Origin: Rhizobiaceae bacterium
GTDB lineage: Bacteria; Pseudomonadota; Alphaproteobacteria; Rhizobiales; Rhizobiaceae
Assembly (NCBI GenBank): GCA_014380965.1
Contig: JACMIV010000209.1
Span: 1 to 9,846 of the forward strand
Direction of reading: 5' to 3'
DNA: 9,846 nucleotides
Below the pieces are notes generated by a model. The model searched no databases. It was not told where the DNA came from and saw nothing but the letters and a program-made list of their open reading frames with translations. A program made the translations under genes and the position numbers. Positions 1 to 6,746 of the stretch are shown here, piece by piece. How positions within the stretch are numbered: position 1 is the stretch's first letter; every line of letters starts with the position of its first letter.

Positions 1-249
1 CACAGACCGAACGGCAAGCCGCTTGTCCGCGGGAGCGAGGCTCGGCCCGCGCGTCACGGCCCAGCTGATGAGAACGACTTCCCACTCCACCCGAAAATCA
101 TAGTGTATACGCGTCGCGGCGTGTTTCTGGACGACGAAGGCAAGGCCGCTTCCGGCCGCTCCGGCGAGCGTCCCCGACGGCTCCGAGGTCCGCGCGAAGT
201 CCCGCTTCTCGCGATAGGTGCTGAGGAGGGCATCCGCCTTCGTCGCCAT
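1..249 (-). CDS. ligD: ATP-dependent DNA ligase LigD, N-terminal phosphoesterase domain (partial, cut by window edge)
   Basis: This is the first 83 codons of LigD, the multi-domain ligase that works with Ku in bacterial non-homologous end joining. The reading frame is open from the ATG at 249 to the left edge. The protein opens with the pattern YREKRDF (12-18) and TSEPSG (21-26). The phosphoesterase signature follows: FVVQKHAATRIHYDFRVE (38-55), then SWAVTRGPS (62-70) and DKRLAV (75-80). H43, H49, D51 and R53 match the metal and phosphate residues known in the Pseudomonas LigD 3'-phosphoesterase domain. The segment after DFR is slightly unusual, because the common LDG is replaced by WEV. The start lies 10 nt after the ku stop. 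The ribosome site GAGG overlaps that TGA, so the two genes are very likely co-transcribed and translationally coupled. The polymerase and ligase domains, if present, lie outside the window. Confidence 0.88.
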   Translation of the reverse strand, partial: MATKADALLSTYREKRDFARTSEPSGTLAGAAGSGLAFVVQKHAATRIHYDFRVEWEVVLISWAVTRGPSLAPADKRLAVRSV

Positions 250-259
250 GGCGGCCGCC

Positions 260-1180
260 TCAGGCGGTCTTGCGCTTGCGCGCGGCAGTCGCGGTCTTGG
301 CGGCAGGTTTGGCCGCCTCTTTTGCAGCCGGCTTTGCCGCACGCCCCTTCTTCGCCGGCGCCGCCTCCGGCTCGTCGTCCGCAGCCGTGCCGCCTTCGAG
401 GCTCTTCTTGAGGCTCGCCATCAGGTCGATGACATTGCTCTTCGCGCCCTTGGGCGCCTCTTCGCCCTCTTCCTCGATCACCAACTGCCTGCCTGACTTG
501 CGCTTTTCCGCGATCAGCCGCTTCAGCGCCTCGGTGTAATTGTTCTTGAAGGTCTCGGCCTTGAACGGCCCGCTCTTGCGCTTGATCAGCTCCTTGGCAA
601 CGGCGAGGAGATCGTCCTCCGACTCCTTGTTCGAGATGTCCTCGAAGATGGTGTCGGTCTTCTGGATCTCGTCGGCATAGTGCAGTGTCTCCAGGAGAAG
701 GCCCGGGCCGCAAGGACGAAGCGCAACGAGATACTCCTTGCCGCGCATGGCGAGTTGCCCGAGGCCCACCCTCTTCGTCTGCCGCAGCGCGTCGCGGACG
801 ACGCGGAAGGCGTCCTCTGCAAGATCGTCGGTCGGCACGACGTAGTAGGGCTTGTCGTAGTAGAGCGGCGGGATGTCGGACTGGTCCACAAACTGGACGA
901 GCTCCAGCGTCTTCTTCGTCTCGAGCTTGACCCCCGCGATCTCTTCGTCGGTGAGGAGGACGTATTCGTCCTTGCCGATCTCGTAGCCCTTGATGATATC
1001 CTCGGCCTCCACCGGCCCGATCCCCTCGACGACCTTGTCGTACTGGATGCGCTTGCCGCTCTTGCGGTGGATCTGCCGGAACGAGATCTGCGCTCCCGAT
1101 TTCGTCGCCGAAAAGATTTCGACGGGGATGTACACGAGAGACAGACGGATCTGGCCCTTCCAAATGGGACGAGATGCCAT
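260..1180 (-). CDS. ku: Non-homologous end joining protein Ku
   Basis: A 306-residue bacterial Ku, the homodimeric ring that binds DNA double-strand-break ends and recruits LigD. The N-terminus MASRPIWKGQIRLSLVYIPV is the classic Ku start, followed by FRQIHRKSGKRIQYDK, the DEYVLLTDEEI segment, LYYDKPYYVVP and LGQLAMRGKEYLVALRP. These are all family hallmarks. The conserved helix NVIDLMASLKKSL closes the core. The last 34 residues or so (273-306) are a Lys/Ala/Pro-rich basic tail with AAKPAAK repeats, the kind of C-terminal extension known in bacterial Ku to help DNA binding and LigD stimulation. The ATG at 1180 is chosen because it begins the conserved N-terminus and has CCGGAG 8 nt upstream; the frame stays open 45 codons further but without family similarity. 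It is the first gene of a ku-ligD operon. Identification is secure. Confidence 0.97.
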   Translation of the reverse strand: MASRPIWKGQIRLSLVYIPVEIFSATKSGAQISFRQIHRKSGKRIQYDKVVEGIGPVEAEDIIKGYEIGKDEYVLLTDEEIAGVKLETKKTLELVQFVDQSDIPPLYYDKPYYVVPTDDLAEDAFRVVRDALRQTKRVGLGQLAMRGKEYLVALRPCGPGLLLETLHYADEIQKTDTIFEDISNKESEDDLLAVAKELIKRKSGPFKAETFKNNYTEALKRLIAEKRKSGRQLVIEEEGEEAPKGAKSNVIDLMASLKKSLEGGTAADDEPEAAPAKKGRAAKPAAKEAAKPAAKTATAARKRKTA

Positions 1181-1237
1181 GGGCTGAACTCCGGCTCGAC
1201 GCGAACGCGCTGACGGCGCCTGCCGACAGCGTAACTC

Positions 1238-1260
1238 AACGTCATCGGGCCGATGACGTT
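1238..1260. repeat. Perfect 11-bp inverted repeat upstream of ku (candidate operator)
   Basis: The arm AACGTCATCGG (1238-1248) is repeated exactly as its reverse complement (1250-1260) around a single central G. It lies 58 bp upstream of the ku start, in the region between the divergent ku and DUF4142 genes. No T-run follows on either strand, so it does not look like an intrinsic terminator. Near-perfect dyads with almost no spacer are typical of sites for dimeric DNA-binding proteins. A structured 5' leader of the ku transcript is the alternative. What is seen is the symmetry; the regulatory role is inferred. Confidence 0.5.
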
Positions 1261-1459
1261 CCTGGCGTGATGCGACGGCCGAGTTCGAGGACGGACGCGA
1301 GCGTTTTCCAACCAAGGACGCCGGGAGTCTTCACGTCAGTCATCCTACTAAAGACCCCATGACCATTTTGAAACATCGTTCCTTCGCATTTGGAAAGGAG
1401 GTCACGGAACGGAACGGGCATCTGAAAATTCCTTCTTCATCAATCAACGGGAGGATCCC

Positions 1460-2032
1460 ATGCCCATTTTGCGTTTGGCCATCGTGTCATCGGTGTTGCT
1501 GCCTCTGTCGACTCCGGTGCTTGCTCAATCTGCGGGCGATTCCGCCGCTCCGACGATTCCGGAAAGCCAGCTCGAGCCCGTCCCCGCGTTTTCGCCCTAT
1601 GCCTTCCTGACGTCGGCGGCATCCTCGAACGACTTCGAGGTCAAGGCCGCCGAGCTCGCCCTGCAAAAAGCCGAGGACGCTGAGGTGAAGGCCTTTGCGC
1701 AGATGATGCTGGACGATCACACGAAGGCGCAGCAGGAGCTGATCGCTGCGGGTGAAGCGGACAAGGTGGAGATCGGCAAACCGGGCGTCGACGGCGATCA
1801 GGACCGGATGCTGGGCAGGCTTGAACTGCCGAGCGGCGCAGAGTTCGACCGCATCTATATCGAAACGCAGGCCGCCGCCCACATTCGAGCGATCGCGCTG
1901 TTTCAAGGCTATCAGGATGGCGAAACGAACCTCCATGCGTTCGCTCAGAAGACCTTGCCTACCCTTTCCGGCCACTATGCGATGGCGGTCAAACTTGCCG
2001 AGCGTCTCAAAGTGCCTCTCCAGGCTCAATGA
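1460..2032 (+). CDS. DUF4142 domain-containing secreted protein
   Basis: A 190-residue protein with a Sec signal peptide (hydrophobic stretch about 3-19, likely cleavage after VLA at 22) and a DUF4142 domain, a ferritin-like four-helix family of unknown function. The family pattern is clear: FLTSAASSNDFEVKAAELAL, the helix with FAQMMLDDH, FDRIYIETQAAAH, and a last helix containing LPTLSGHYAMAVKLAERL. The ATG is preceded by GGGAGG with 5 nt spacing (1449-1454), a strong ribosome site that fixes the start. It is a single-gene unit: ku runs divergently upstream, and the downstream pseudogene faces it with its stop only 5 bp away. DUF4142 proteins are common in rhizobia and often described as stress-associated, but nothing here identifies a ligand. 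The export prediction and family call are strong; the function is unknown. Confidence 0.92.
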   Translation: MPILRLAIVSSVLLPLSTPVLAQSAGDSAAPTIPESQLEPVPAFSPYAFLTSAASSNDFEVKAAELALQKAEDAEVKAFAQMMLDDHTKAQQELIAAGEADKVEIGKPGVDGDQDRMLGRLELPSGAEFDRIYIETQAAAHIRAIALFQGYQDGETNLHAFAQKTLPTLSGHYAMAVKLAERLKVPLQAQ

Positions 2033-2037
2033 TGGCC

Positions 2038-2365
2038 TTAAGTGGCGAGAACAGGAGCTCCAGGAGCCTTGTCGCGACGGCCGCCGAAGGGTTGGCCGAG
2101 CGCTCCTCCGAATAGGGGATCTGAAGAATTGGCGGCCGCAAAAGGGTCATGGAAGAGCGAGACCTCACGTCGTCGGGCGAGCCGAACACATCGAAGACGG
2201 ATCGCTCGGGAACGCGAACGACCAGCGGTGTCCAGGGAGGGAACCGCGGACCTGAAGTCGGACGGGGACACAGGCTCTCGCTACGCGGATCAAGCCAAAG
2301 GGCGAAGCGGCGCGCCATGATTTGCCATGGGCCGAGATGGCGTCCGGCGATCGTTACCGGCCGCA
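2038..2365 (-). pseudogene. DUF1810 family protein, frameshifted and N-terminally truncated remnant
   Basis: The minus strand reads like the C-terminal two thirds of a DUF1810 protein. The segments, in order, are LGPWQIMARRFAL (family: LG.S.xMARRFAI), LDPRSESLCPRPTSGPRF (family: LDEARAYLxHPVLGPRL) and RSVFDVFGSPDDVRSRSSMT. At the A-run 2140-2143 the frame must shift by one base to continue as LFAAANSSDPLFGGALGQPF and GGRRD, ending at the TAA at 2038-2040. In the unshifted frame the family pattern is lost after SSMTLL. The usual first 40-50 residues of the family, including the HWMWF region, are not recognisable upstream. Several conserved positions have decayed (PTS where PVL is expected). 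The family assignment rests on remembered motifs, not a search. It is probably a dead gene and fills most of the 2033-2470 gap. Confidence 0.65.
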
Positions 2366-2470
2366 ATATCATCCGGCAAAGCAATTAATCACGACGGTTC
2401 GCAGGAGATTTTGAACGCTTTCCTCAACGGGATGTTTTGAGCGAGCAAAACTTGGTTGGAGCGTGTGCCG

Positions 2471-3493
2471 GTGAAGAGAGAGAACATCGGCGTCGGCATC
2501 ACCCACCCGGTCGTGACGGTGCCAGCACGCAATGAGGAGAAGCGGCTTCCGGCATTGTTGGCCGGTCTCGCGGCGCAGACCTGGATTGCCGAGCGCGCCA
2601 GGCGGCTGGATGTCGTGATCGTCCTCAACAATTGCACGGATGGATCGCGCGATGCAGTTCTGGAGAGCGTCGGCGAGTATCCTGGCCTGGCCGTTCGCCT
2701 GATCGACGTCATGTTCGCCGAGCCGCACGCCCACGTCGGGTCAGCCAGACGTCTGGCGATGGAAACGGCCTTCAAAGCCTGCCCGTTGCCGGAAAACTCA
2801 GCGATTTTGACGACGGATGCCGATGCCGTGCCAAATTGTAACTGGGTCAGCGCTAACCTCCGTCATCTTTGCGAAGGCATCGATCTCGTCGGCGGACTGA
2901 TCGTTGGTAGTATCGCGGAGGAGGGGCGGCTAGGGCCCGATTTCAAGCGGCGTGCGGAATTGCACAAGCGCTACGGGCAGTCGATCGATCGGCTGGCCTC
3001 GCTCATCGATCCGCAGCCGCACGATTCTTGGCCGCGCCACCACGACCACACCGGCGCCAGTATCGCCGTCCGCGCCGACGTCTATCAGGCGGTCGGCGGA
3101 CTGCCTGCACTGCCGTTTCGAGAAGACGTCGCGTTCGTCGATCGCGTGCGATGCGGCGGATTCCTCGTTCGCCACCCGCTGGATGTGGTGGTGGAGGTCT
3201 CGGCGCGTCTGGCGGGCCGTGCTCCCGGGGGAATGGCGGATTGCCTGAAGACGTGGATGAGAGCGGCAGCTACCGGAGAAGCCCTTCTGGTCGAAGACCC
3301 GGCAAGGGTCCTGGAACGTCTGCACAGGCGCAGGCGTTTGCGAGACCTTGGCGCAGCGAGCGCAGGCGCAAGACTGGCGACGAGCCTCGTTCCGGATGTT
3401 TTGGACGCACCGCAAACGATGGCCGTCGAGATGGCGATCGAGATCGTCGCAGAGATGATCGAACAGGCCGAAGGAGATGTTCGTGCGGCATGA
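2471..3493 (+). CDS. Family 2 (GT-A fold) glycosyltransferase
   Basis: A 340-residue soluble GT2-type glycosyltransferase that should transfer a sugar from a nucleotide-sugar donor at the cytoplasmic side. Residues 17-30 (VPARNEEKRLPALL) are the donor-binding start of the GT-A fold. VVIVLNNCTDGS (48-59) is the second strand with the NN.TDGS motif, and TTDADAVP (114-121) carries the DxD metal motif at D116/D118. GASIAVRADVYQAVGGLP (195-212) is followed by FREDVAF with the acceptor-side ED pair at 218-219. No membrane segment is seen. The start is uncertain: the frame opens after a stop at 2438, and TTG 2456, GTG 2465 and GTG 2471 are all possible. GTG 2471 is preferred because TTGGAG sits 9 nt upstream. 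It heads a four-gene overlapping block, and the next gene starts inside its 3' end. Acceptor and donor are unknown. Confidence 0.9.
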   Translation: MKRENIGVGITHPVVTVPARNEEKRLPALLAGLAAQTWIAERARRLDVVIVLNNCTDGSRDAVLESVGEYPGLAVRLIDVMFAEPHAHVGSARRLAMETAFKACPLPENSAILTTDADAVPNCNWVSANLRHLCEGIDLVGGLIVGSIAEEGRLGPDFKRRAELHKRYGQSIDRLASLIDPQPHDSWPRHHDHTGASIAVRADVYQAVGGLPALPFREDVAFVDRVRCGGFLVRHPLDVVVEVSARLAGRAPGGMADCLKTWMRAAATGEALLVEDPARVLERLHRRRRLRDLGAASAGARLATSLVPDVLDAPQTMAVEMAIEIVAEMIEQAEGDVRAA

Positions 3494-4571
3494 GAGAGTC
3501 GAGCTACCCGCCGATGCGGCACTCGCGAAGGCGCTGTCTGTATCGGCTGTCGAAGCTGATCGGTCCGGCGCTTTTCCGCAGGCCGCTTTCGAGATTTTGA
3601 AGGCTCACGCTCTCGTCGGCGTGCCGCCGCTGGAAGACGAAAGGATCGGCGATCTGCTTCGCCTCCTGGCGACCGTCGGGCGCGGCGATCTCAACGTCGG
3701 TCGCATCTACGAAGGCCACGTCAATGCCATGCTGCTCGTCAGGGCGCATGGCACGACGCAACAGCGCGAGCGCTGGGAGGCGGTCGCCCGGCGCGGGGGT
3801 CTATTCGGCGTTTGGAACACCGATCTCCCTGCCGATCCGCTTCGGATCGAACGCGGTATTTTCCAGGGTTCCAAGGCTTTCGCGTCGGGCGTCGATGGGC
3901 TTTCCCATGCCATCGTCACTGTTTCGCCAACAGAAGGCCGGCGGATGGTCATCGTCCCGGTGGAAAGGCTCGTCGTCGACCGCACGTGGTGGAAGCCGAT
4001 GGGGATGCGTGCCTCCGGAAGCCATGTCGCCGCGTTCGATGGTGTCGCGGTCGATGCGGACTGGATGCTCGGTGCACCTGATTCCTATGTTCGCGAGCCT
4101 TGGTTCTCCGGCGGCGCCATCCGCTTTGCGGCGGTTCAGACCGGTGGCATGCACGCCGTTTTCGACGTCGCCCTTCAGCATTTGCTGAAGACCGGACGCG
4201 ACGGCGACCCTTACCAACGTCAGCGCATTGCCCGCATGGCGATCGCAGTCGAGACAGCCTATGCCTTTCTGGATCGCGCGGCCGACCGTTGGGTCGAAGC
4301 GGCGAGGGAGCCTGACGGCGGCGCCGGCGATCGTCTGATCGCAGCCGCGAACGCCACACGCTCGGTCGTGGAGATGTCGGCCATGAGCCTTCTCGAAGAG
4401 GCGGAGCGGGCGGTGGGCGCTGCGGGCTTCAACGCGCCGCACCCCCTCGAACGCCTCGTTCGTGATCTGCGCACCTATCTGCGCCAACCCAATCCCGACG
4501 GAGCGCTGTCTTCGGTCGGAGCGGCGATCGCCGATGGTCGATGGACGCCCGGCGAGCCCCTGCGGAGATGA
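3483..4571 (+). CDS. Acyl-CoA dehydrogenase-fold flavoprotein
   Basis: A 362-residue protein of the acyl-CoA dehydrogenase superfamily. Visible family elements are the N-terminal helical domain, EGHVNAMLLVRAHGT, the beta-domain strands GLFGVWNTDLP and FQGSKAFASGVDG, GMRASGSHVAAFDGVAVDAD, and the C-terminal helix ERLVRDLRTYLRQP. The usual YEGT motif carrying the catalytic glutamate is not seen; QPNPD (335-339) follows RDLRT (327-331) instead. The protein may therefore not be a simple beta-oxidation dehydrogenase. ACAD-fold flavin monooxygenases such as DszC and amino-sugar N-oxygenases are alternatives. GTG 3483 is preferred over ATG 3477 because AAGGAG ends directly against the ATG but lies 6 nt from the GTG. 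The gene overlaps the glycosyltransferase stop by 11 bp and shares ATGA with the next gene, implying coupled translation. Superfamily membership is firm; the reaction is open. Confidence 0.85.
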   Translation: MRHERVELPADAALAKALSVSAVEADRSGAFPQAAFEILKAHALVGVPPLEDERIGDLLRLLATVGRGDLNVGRIYEGHVNAMLLVRAHGTTQQRERWEAVARRGGLFGVWNTDLPADPLRIERGIFQGSKAFASGVDGLSHAIVTVSPTEGRRMVIVPVERLVVDRTWWKPMGMRASGSHVAAFDGVAVDADWMLGAPDSYVREPWFSGGAIRFAAVQTGGMHAVFDVALQHLLKTGRDGDPYQRQRIARMAIAVETAYAFLDRAADRWVEAAREPDGGAGDRLIAAANATRSVVEMSAMSLLEEAERAVGAAGFNAPHPLERLVRDLRTYLRQPNPDGALSSVGAAIADGRWTPGEPLRR

Positions 4572-5284
4572 CGCAAATCCCCCACGATCTCGAAGCGCTC
4601 GACGCAGCGCGCATCCTCGTCATCGCCCCGCATCCCGACGACGAGGCGCTCGGTTGCGGCGGTCTGCTGGCGCTTCTCGCCGCCCGTGACCGGACGATCC
4701 ATGTCGTCTTCGTCACCGACGGCGGGGCCTCGCATCTCGGGTCCACCGCTTGGCCCCGGGCCCGCCTCGCGCTGCAGCGCGAGAGCGAGGCCGCCGCCGC
4801 CATGGAGGCGCTTGGTCTCGGCGATCACGCGCGAAGCTTTCTTCGCCTTGCCGATGCGGCGATGCCGCCGCCGGACTCGGTCGAGGGCCTGCGGGCGCTT
4901 GACGCTCTCACCAAAGTCGTTCGCGTGCTGATGCCCGATCTCGTGCTTCTGCCCTGGCGCCGCGATCCGCATCGAGACCACCGTGACGCCTGGGCATTGA
5001 CCCACGCAGCGCTCGCGGCCTTTGATCGTCGGCCGCGCTCGCTCGAATATGCGATCTGGCTGGACGAGCTCGGCGCTCCGGAGGATCGTCCGGTCGGCGG
5101 CGAGGCCGAGCGCGTCGCGATCGAGATCTCGGCGGTACAGGACCTCAAGCGCGCTGCCGTCATGGCGCATGTCTCGCAGACGACCGCGCTGATATCAGAC
5201 GATCCCGGCGCCTTCCGCCTGTCGCTGGAAACGATCGACCGGCTGACCGGGCCCTTGGAATTCTACTGGCGGCCGCTGGCGTGA
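4568..5284 (+). CDS. PIG-L/LmbE family N-acetyl-sugar deacetylase
   Basis: A 238-residue member of the PIG-L/LmbE zinc hydrolase family, which removes N-acetyl groups from amino sugars (GlcNAc-PI, MshB and BshB substrates). The zinc and catalytic motif HPDDE is at 22-26. TDGGASHLGS (50-59) and the R-E-A helix beginning at R71-E72 follow. DPHRDHRDA (133-141) supplies the third zinc ligand, most likely H138. These are all the signature elements of an active enzyme. The length is usual for the family. ATG 4568 overlaps the upstream TGA as ATGA and is chosen over ATG 4541, which would overlap by 31 bp and has no better ribosome site. The 3' end overlaps the methyltransferase by 4 bp. Fused PIG-L/methyltransferase proteins are known, so the pair probably acts in consecutive steps on one substrate. 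The exact substrate is unknown. Confidence 0.93.
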   Translation: MTQIPHDLEALDAARILVIAPHPDDEALGCGGLLALLAARDRTIHVVFVTDGGASHLGSTAWPRARLALQRESEAAAAMEALGLGDHARSFLRLADAAMPPPDSVEGLRALDALTKVVRVLMPDLVLLPWRRDPHRDHRDAWALTHAALAAFDRRPRSLEYAIWLDELGAPEDRPVGGEAERVAIEISAVQDLKRAAVMAHVSQTTALISDDPGAFRLSLETIDRLTGPLEFYWRPLA

Positions 5285-5862
5285 AAGCGATAGATTCTGC
5301 CGGCTTCGAGGCGATGTTTCGGATCGATGTCGATCCGTGGAACTACGCTACCTCACCATTCGAGGCCTTCAAGCGCCGCGGATTGCTGCAAGCCTGCGGA
5401 GATCGATGCCGCGGCCGCGTTCTGGAACTGGCTTGCGCCAACGGCCAGACGAGCCTTGCGCTCGAGCCAAGGGCCCTCCGGCTTCTCGCCATCGACGGCT
5501 CGCCGACAGCAGTCACCGAGGTGCGGCGGCGCACGCGAGGTCTCGGTCGTGTCGCGGTTCGGACCGCGGTGTTGCCGGGAGATATGCCGAACGGCCCGTT
5601 CGATCTGATCGTCGTCTCAGAACTCCTCTACTACCTGGCCCCGAACGCGCTGAGAGTGCTGCTTCCCCGTATCGCCTCCGCGGCGGCCCCGGGGGGACGC
5701 GTCGTGCTCCTCCATCACCACGTGAGCTTTGCCGATGCGGCGCAGCTGCCGTCGCTGGTGCACGGACAGGCGAGGGTCGCCTTCGGCCGGCATTTTCGCG
5801 AGACTTTTCGTCGAAGGGGCAGCCGCTACGAGGCAGTGGCTTTCGACCGACAATCCTGCTGA
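5281..5862 (+). CDS. NodS-like class I SAM-dependent methyltransferase
   Basis: A 193-residue Rossmann-fold methyltransferase. The N-terminal stretch FRIDVDPWNYATSPFEAFKR (13-32) matches the pattern DPW...S.yE..K typical of NodS, the rhizobial N-methyltransferase acting on de-N-acetylated chitooligosaccharides. SAM motif I is VLELACANG (47-55), followed by LLAIDGS with the acidic residue after strand 2, then FDLIVVSELLYYL and a post-motif strand GGRVVLLHHH. The start is a GTG that shares GTGA with the deacetylase stop. No clear Shine-Dalgarno is seen, so translation is probably by reinitiation from the upstream gene. Length fits NodS (about 200 residues). It is the last gene of the overlapping block. 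N-methylation of an amine freed by the preceding deacetylase is the natural inference. O-methylation cannot be excluded. Confidence 0.9.
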   Translation: MKAIDSAGFEAMFRIDVDPWNYATSPFEAFKRRGLLQACGDRCRGRVLELACANGQTSLALEPRALRLLAIDGSPTAVTEVRRRTRGLGRVAVRTAVLPGDMPNGPFDLIVVSELLYYLAPNALRVLLPRIASAAAPGGRVVLLHHHVSFADAAQLPSLVHGQARVAFGRHFRETFRRRGSRYEAVAFDRQSC

Positions 5863-5897
5863 ATGGCCCGCATGACGACTGCCGCCGGGAGAAAGCC

Positions 5898-6746
5898 ATG
5901 GCCGTGATGGATGTCGATGAAGCCGTCCCGGGCGAAGATCGGGATGGGGACGGGGAGTTTTTGATCGGGCTCGCTCGGGCTTTCGGCGGGGCAATCTTGT
6001 TTGCCTTGCCGCTGTTCATGACGATGGAGATGTGGACGATCGGTACGTCGGTCGAACCGGCACGTTTCCTTGCTTTCCTCGTCGTCGGGCTGCTGATCAT
6101 GATGCTTCTGGCCCGCTATTCCGGATTCGAGGAATCGGACGGACCGCTGGACTCCGTTCTCGACGGGTTCGTCGCCTTCGGCGTCGGCATGATCACCGGC
6201 GCCACGCTTCTCTGGATGTTCGGCGTTCTCGAACGTGAAAGCGGGATCGGGGGATTGGTGGGGATGGCGGCGGTGCAGGCCGTTCCCGCCGGGATGGGCG
6301 CGGTGCTCGCCCGCAAGCAGCTCGGCGGCGGGCGGGAAGAAGGATCGGCGCGGGCGGGGTACGTTGCGCAGCTCTTTCTGATGATGGCGGGGGCGCTCTT
6401 CATGGCGTTCAACGTCGCGCCGACCGAGGAAATGGTATTGATCGCCATCAGCATGACGCCCGGCAAGACGATCGGCCTGATGGCCCTGTCTATCGTGCTC
6501 CTGCACGTCTTCGTCTACACCATCGGCTTCGCGGGGCAAGAGGAGCGGGCGGAAGGCGCAGGGTTCTGGAAGACGTTCCTGCATTTCACGCTTGCCGGCT
6601 ACGGTCTTGCCCTCGTCTCCAGCGGCTATGTCCTTTGGACCTTCGGTTCGATGGACGGAGCTTCCCTTTCGTTCCTGGCGGCGATGGCCGTGGTGCTCGG
6701 TTTTCCTGCCGCGCTCGGCGCCGGCATCGCGCGACTGGTGGTTTAG
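5898..6746 (+). CDS. TIGR02587 family integral membrane protein (DUF2391)
   Basis: A 282-residue polytopic inner-membrane protein of unknown function. After an acidic cytoplasmic N-terminus (about 1-20, rich in D and E) come about seven to eight hydrophobic segments, including ones around 27-48, 55-76 and 87-111. Later ones include the helix before NVAPTEEM, the segment KTIGLMALSIVLLHVFVYT, and a final one ending at the C-terminal LVV. The motifs MEMWTIG, LDGFVAFGVG and APTEEM are as remembered for TIGR02587, described as spanning the membrane about seven times and occurring with TIGR02588. ATG 5898 has GGGAG 6 nt upstream. The same frame stays open far upstream, but that part only overlaps the methyltransferase and is not coding. 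The gap to the methyltransferase is 35 bp, so co-transcription is possible. It directly abuts the next gene. Confidence 0.9.
   Translation: MAVMDVDEAVPGEDRDGDGEFLIGLARAFGGAILFALPLFMTMEMWTIGTSVEPARFLAFLVVGLLIMMLLARYSGFEESDGPLDSVLDGFVAFGVGMITGATLLWMFGVLERESGIGGLVGMAAVQAVPAGMGAVLARKQLGGGREEGSARAGYVAQLFLMMAGALFMAFNVAPTEEMVLIAISMTPGKTIGLMALSIVLLHVFVYTIGFAGQEERAEGAGFWKTFLHFTLAGYGLALVSSGYVLWTFGSMDGASLSFLAAMAVVLGFPAALGAGIARLVV

Noticed and set aside
680..1213. A 177-codon plus-strand frame antisense to ku
   Set aside because: It is the mirror of a highly conserved Ku sequence in GC-rich DNA and has no family match of its own.
1181..1459. Possible EcfG-type general-stress promoter (GGAAC boxes at about 1406-1416)
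   Set aside because: No CGTT -10 element occurs at 16-19 bp from either GGAAC on the plus strand, and none fits on the minus strand.
5337..6746. A 469-codon plus-strand frame containing the TIGR02587 gene and extending far upstream
   Set aside because: The first 187 codons overlap the methyltransferase in another frame, are Arg-rich and lack family features. A good ribosome site places the true start at 5898.
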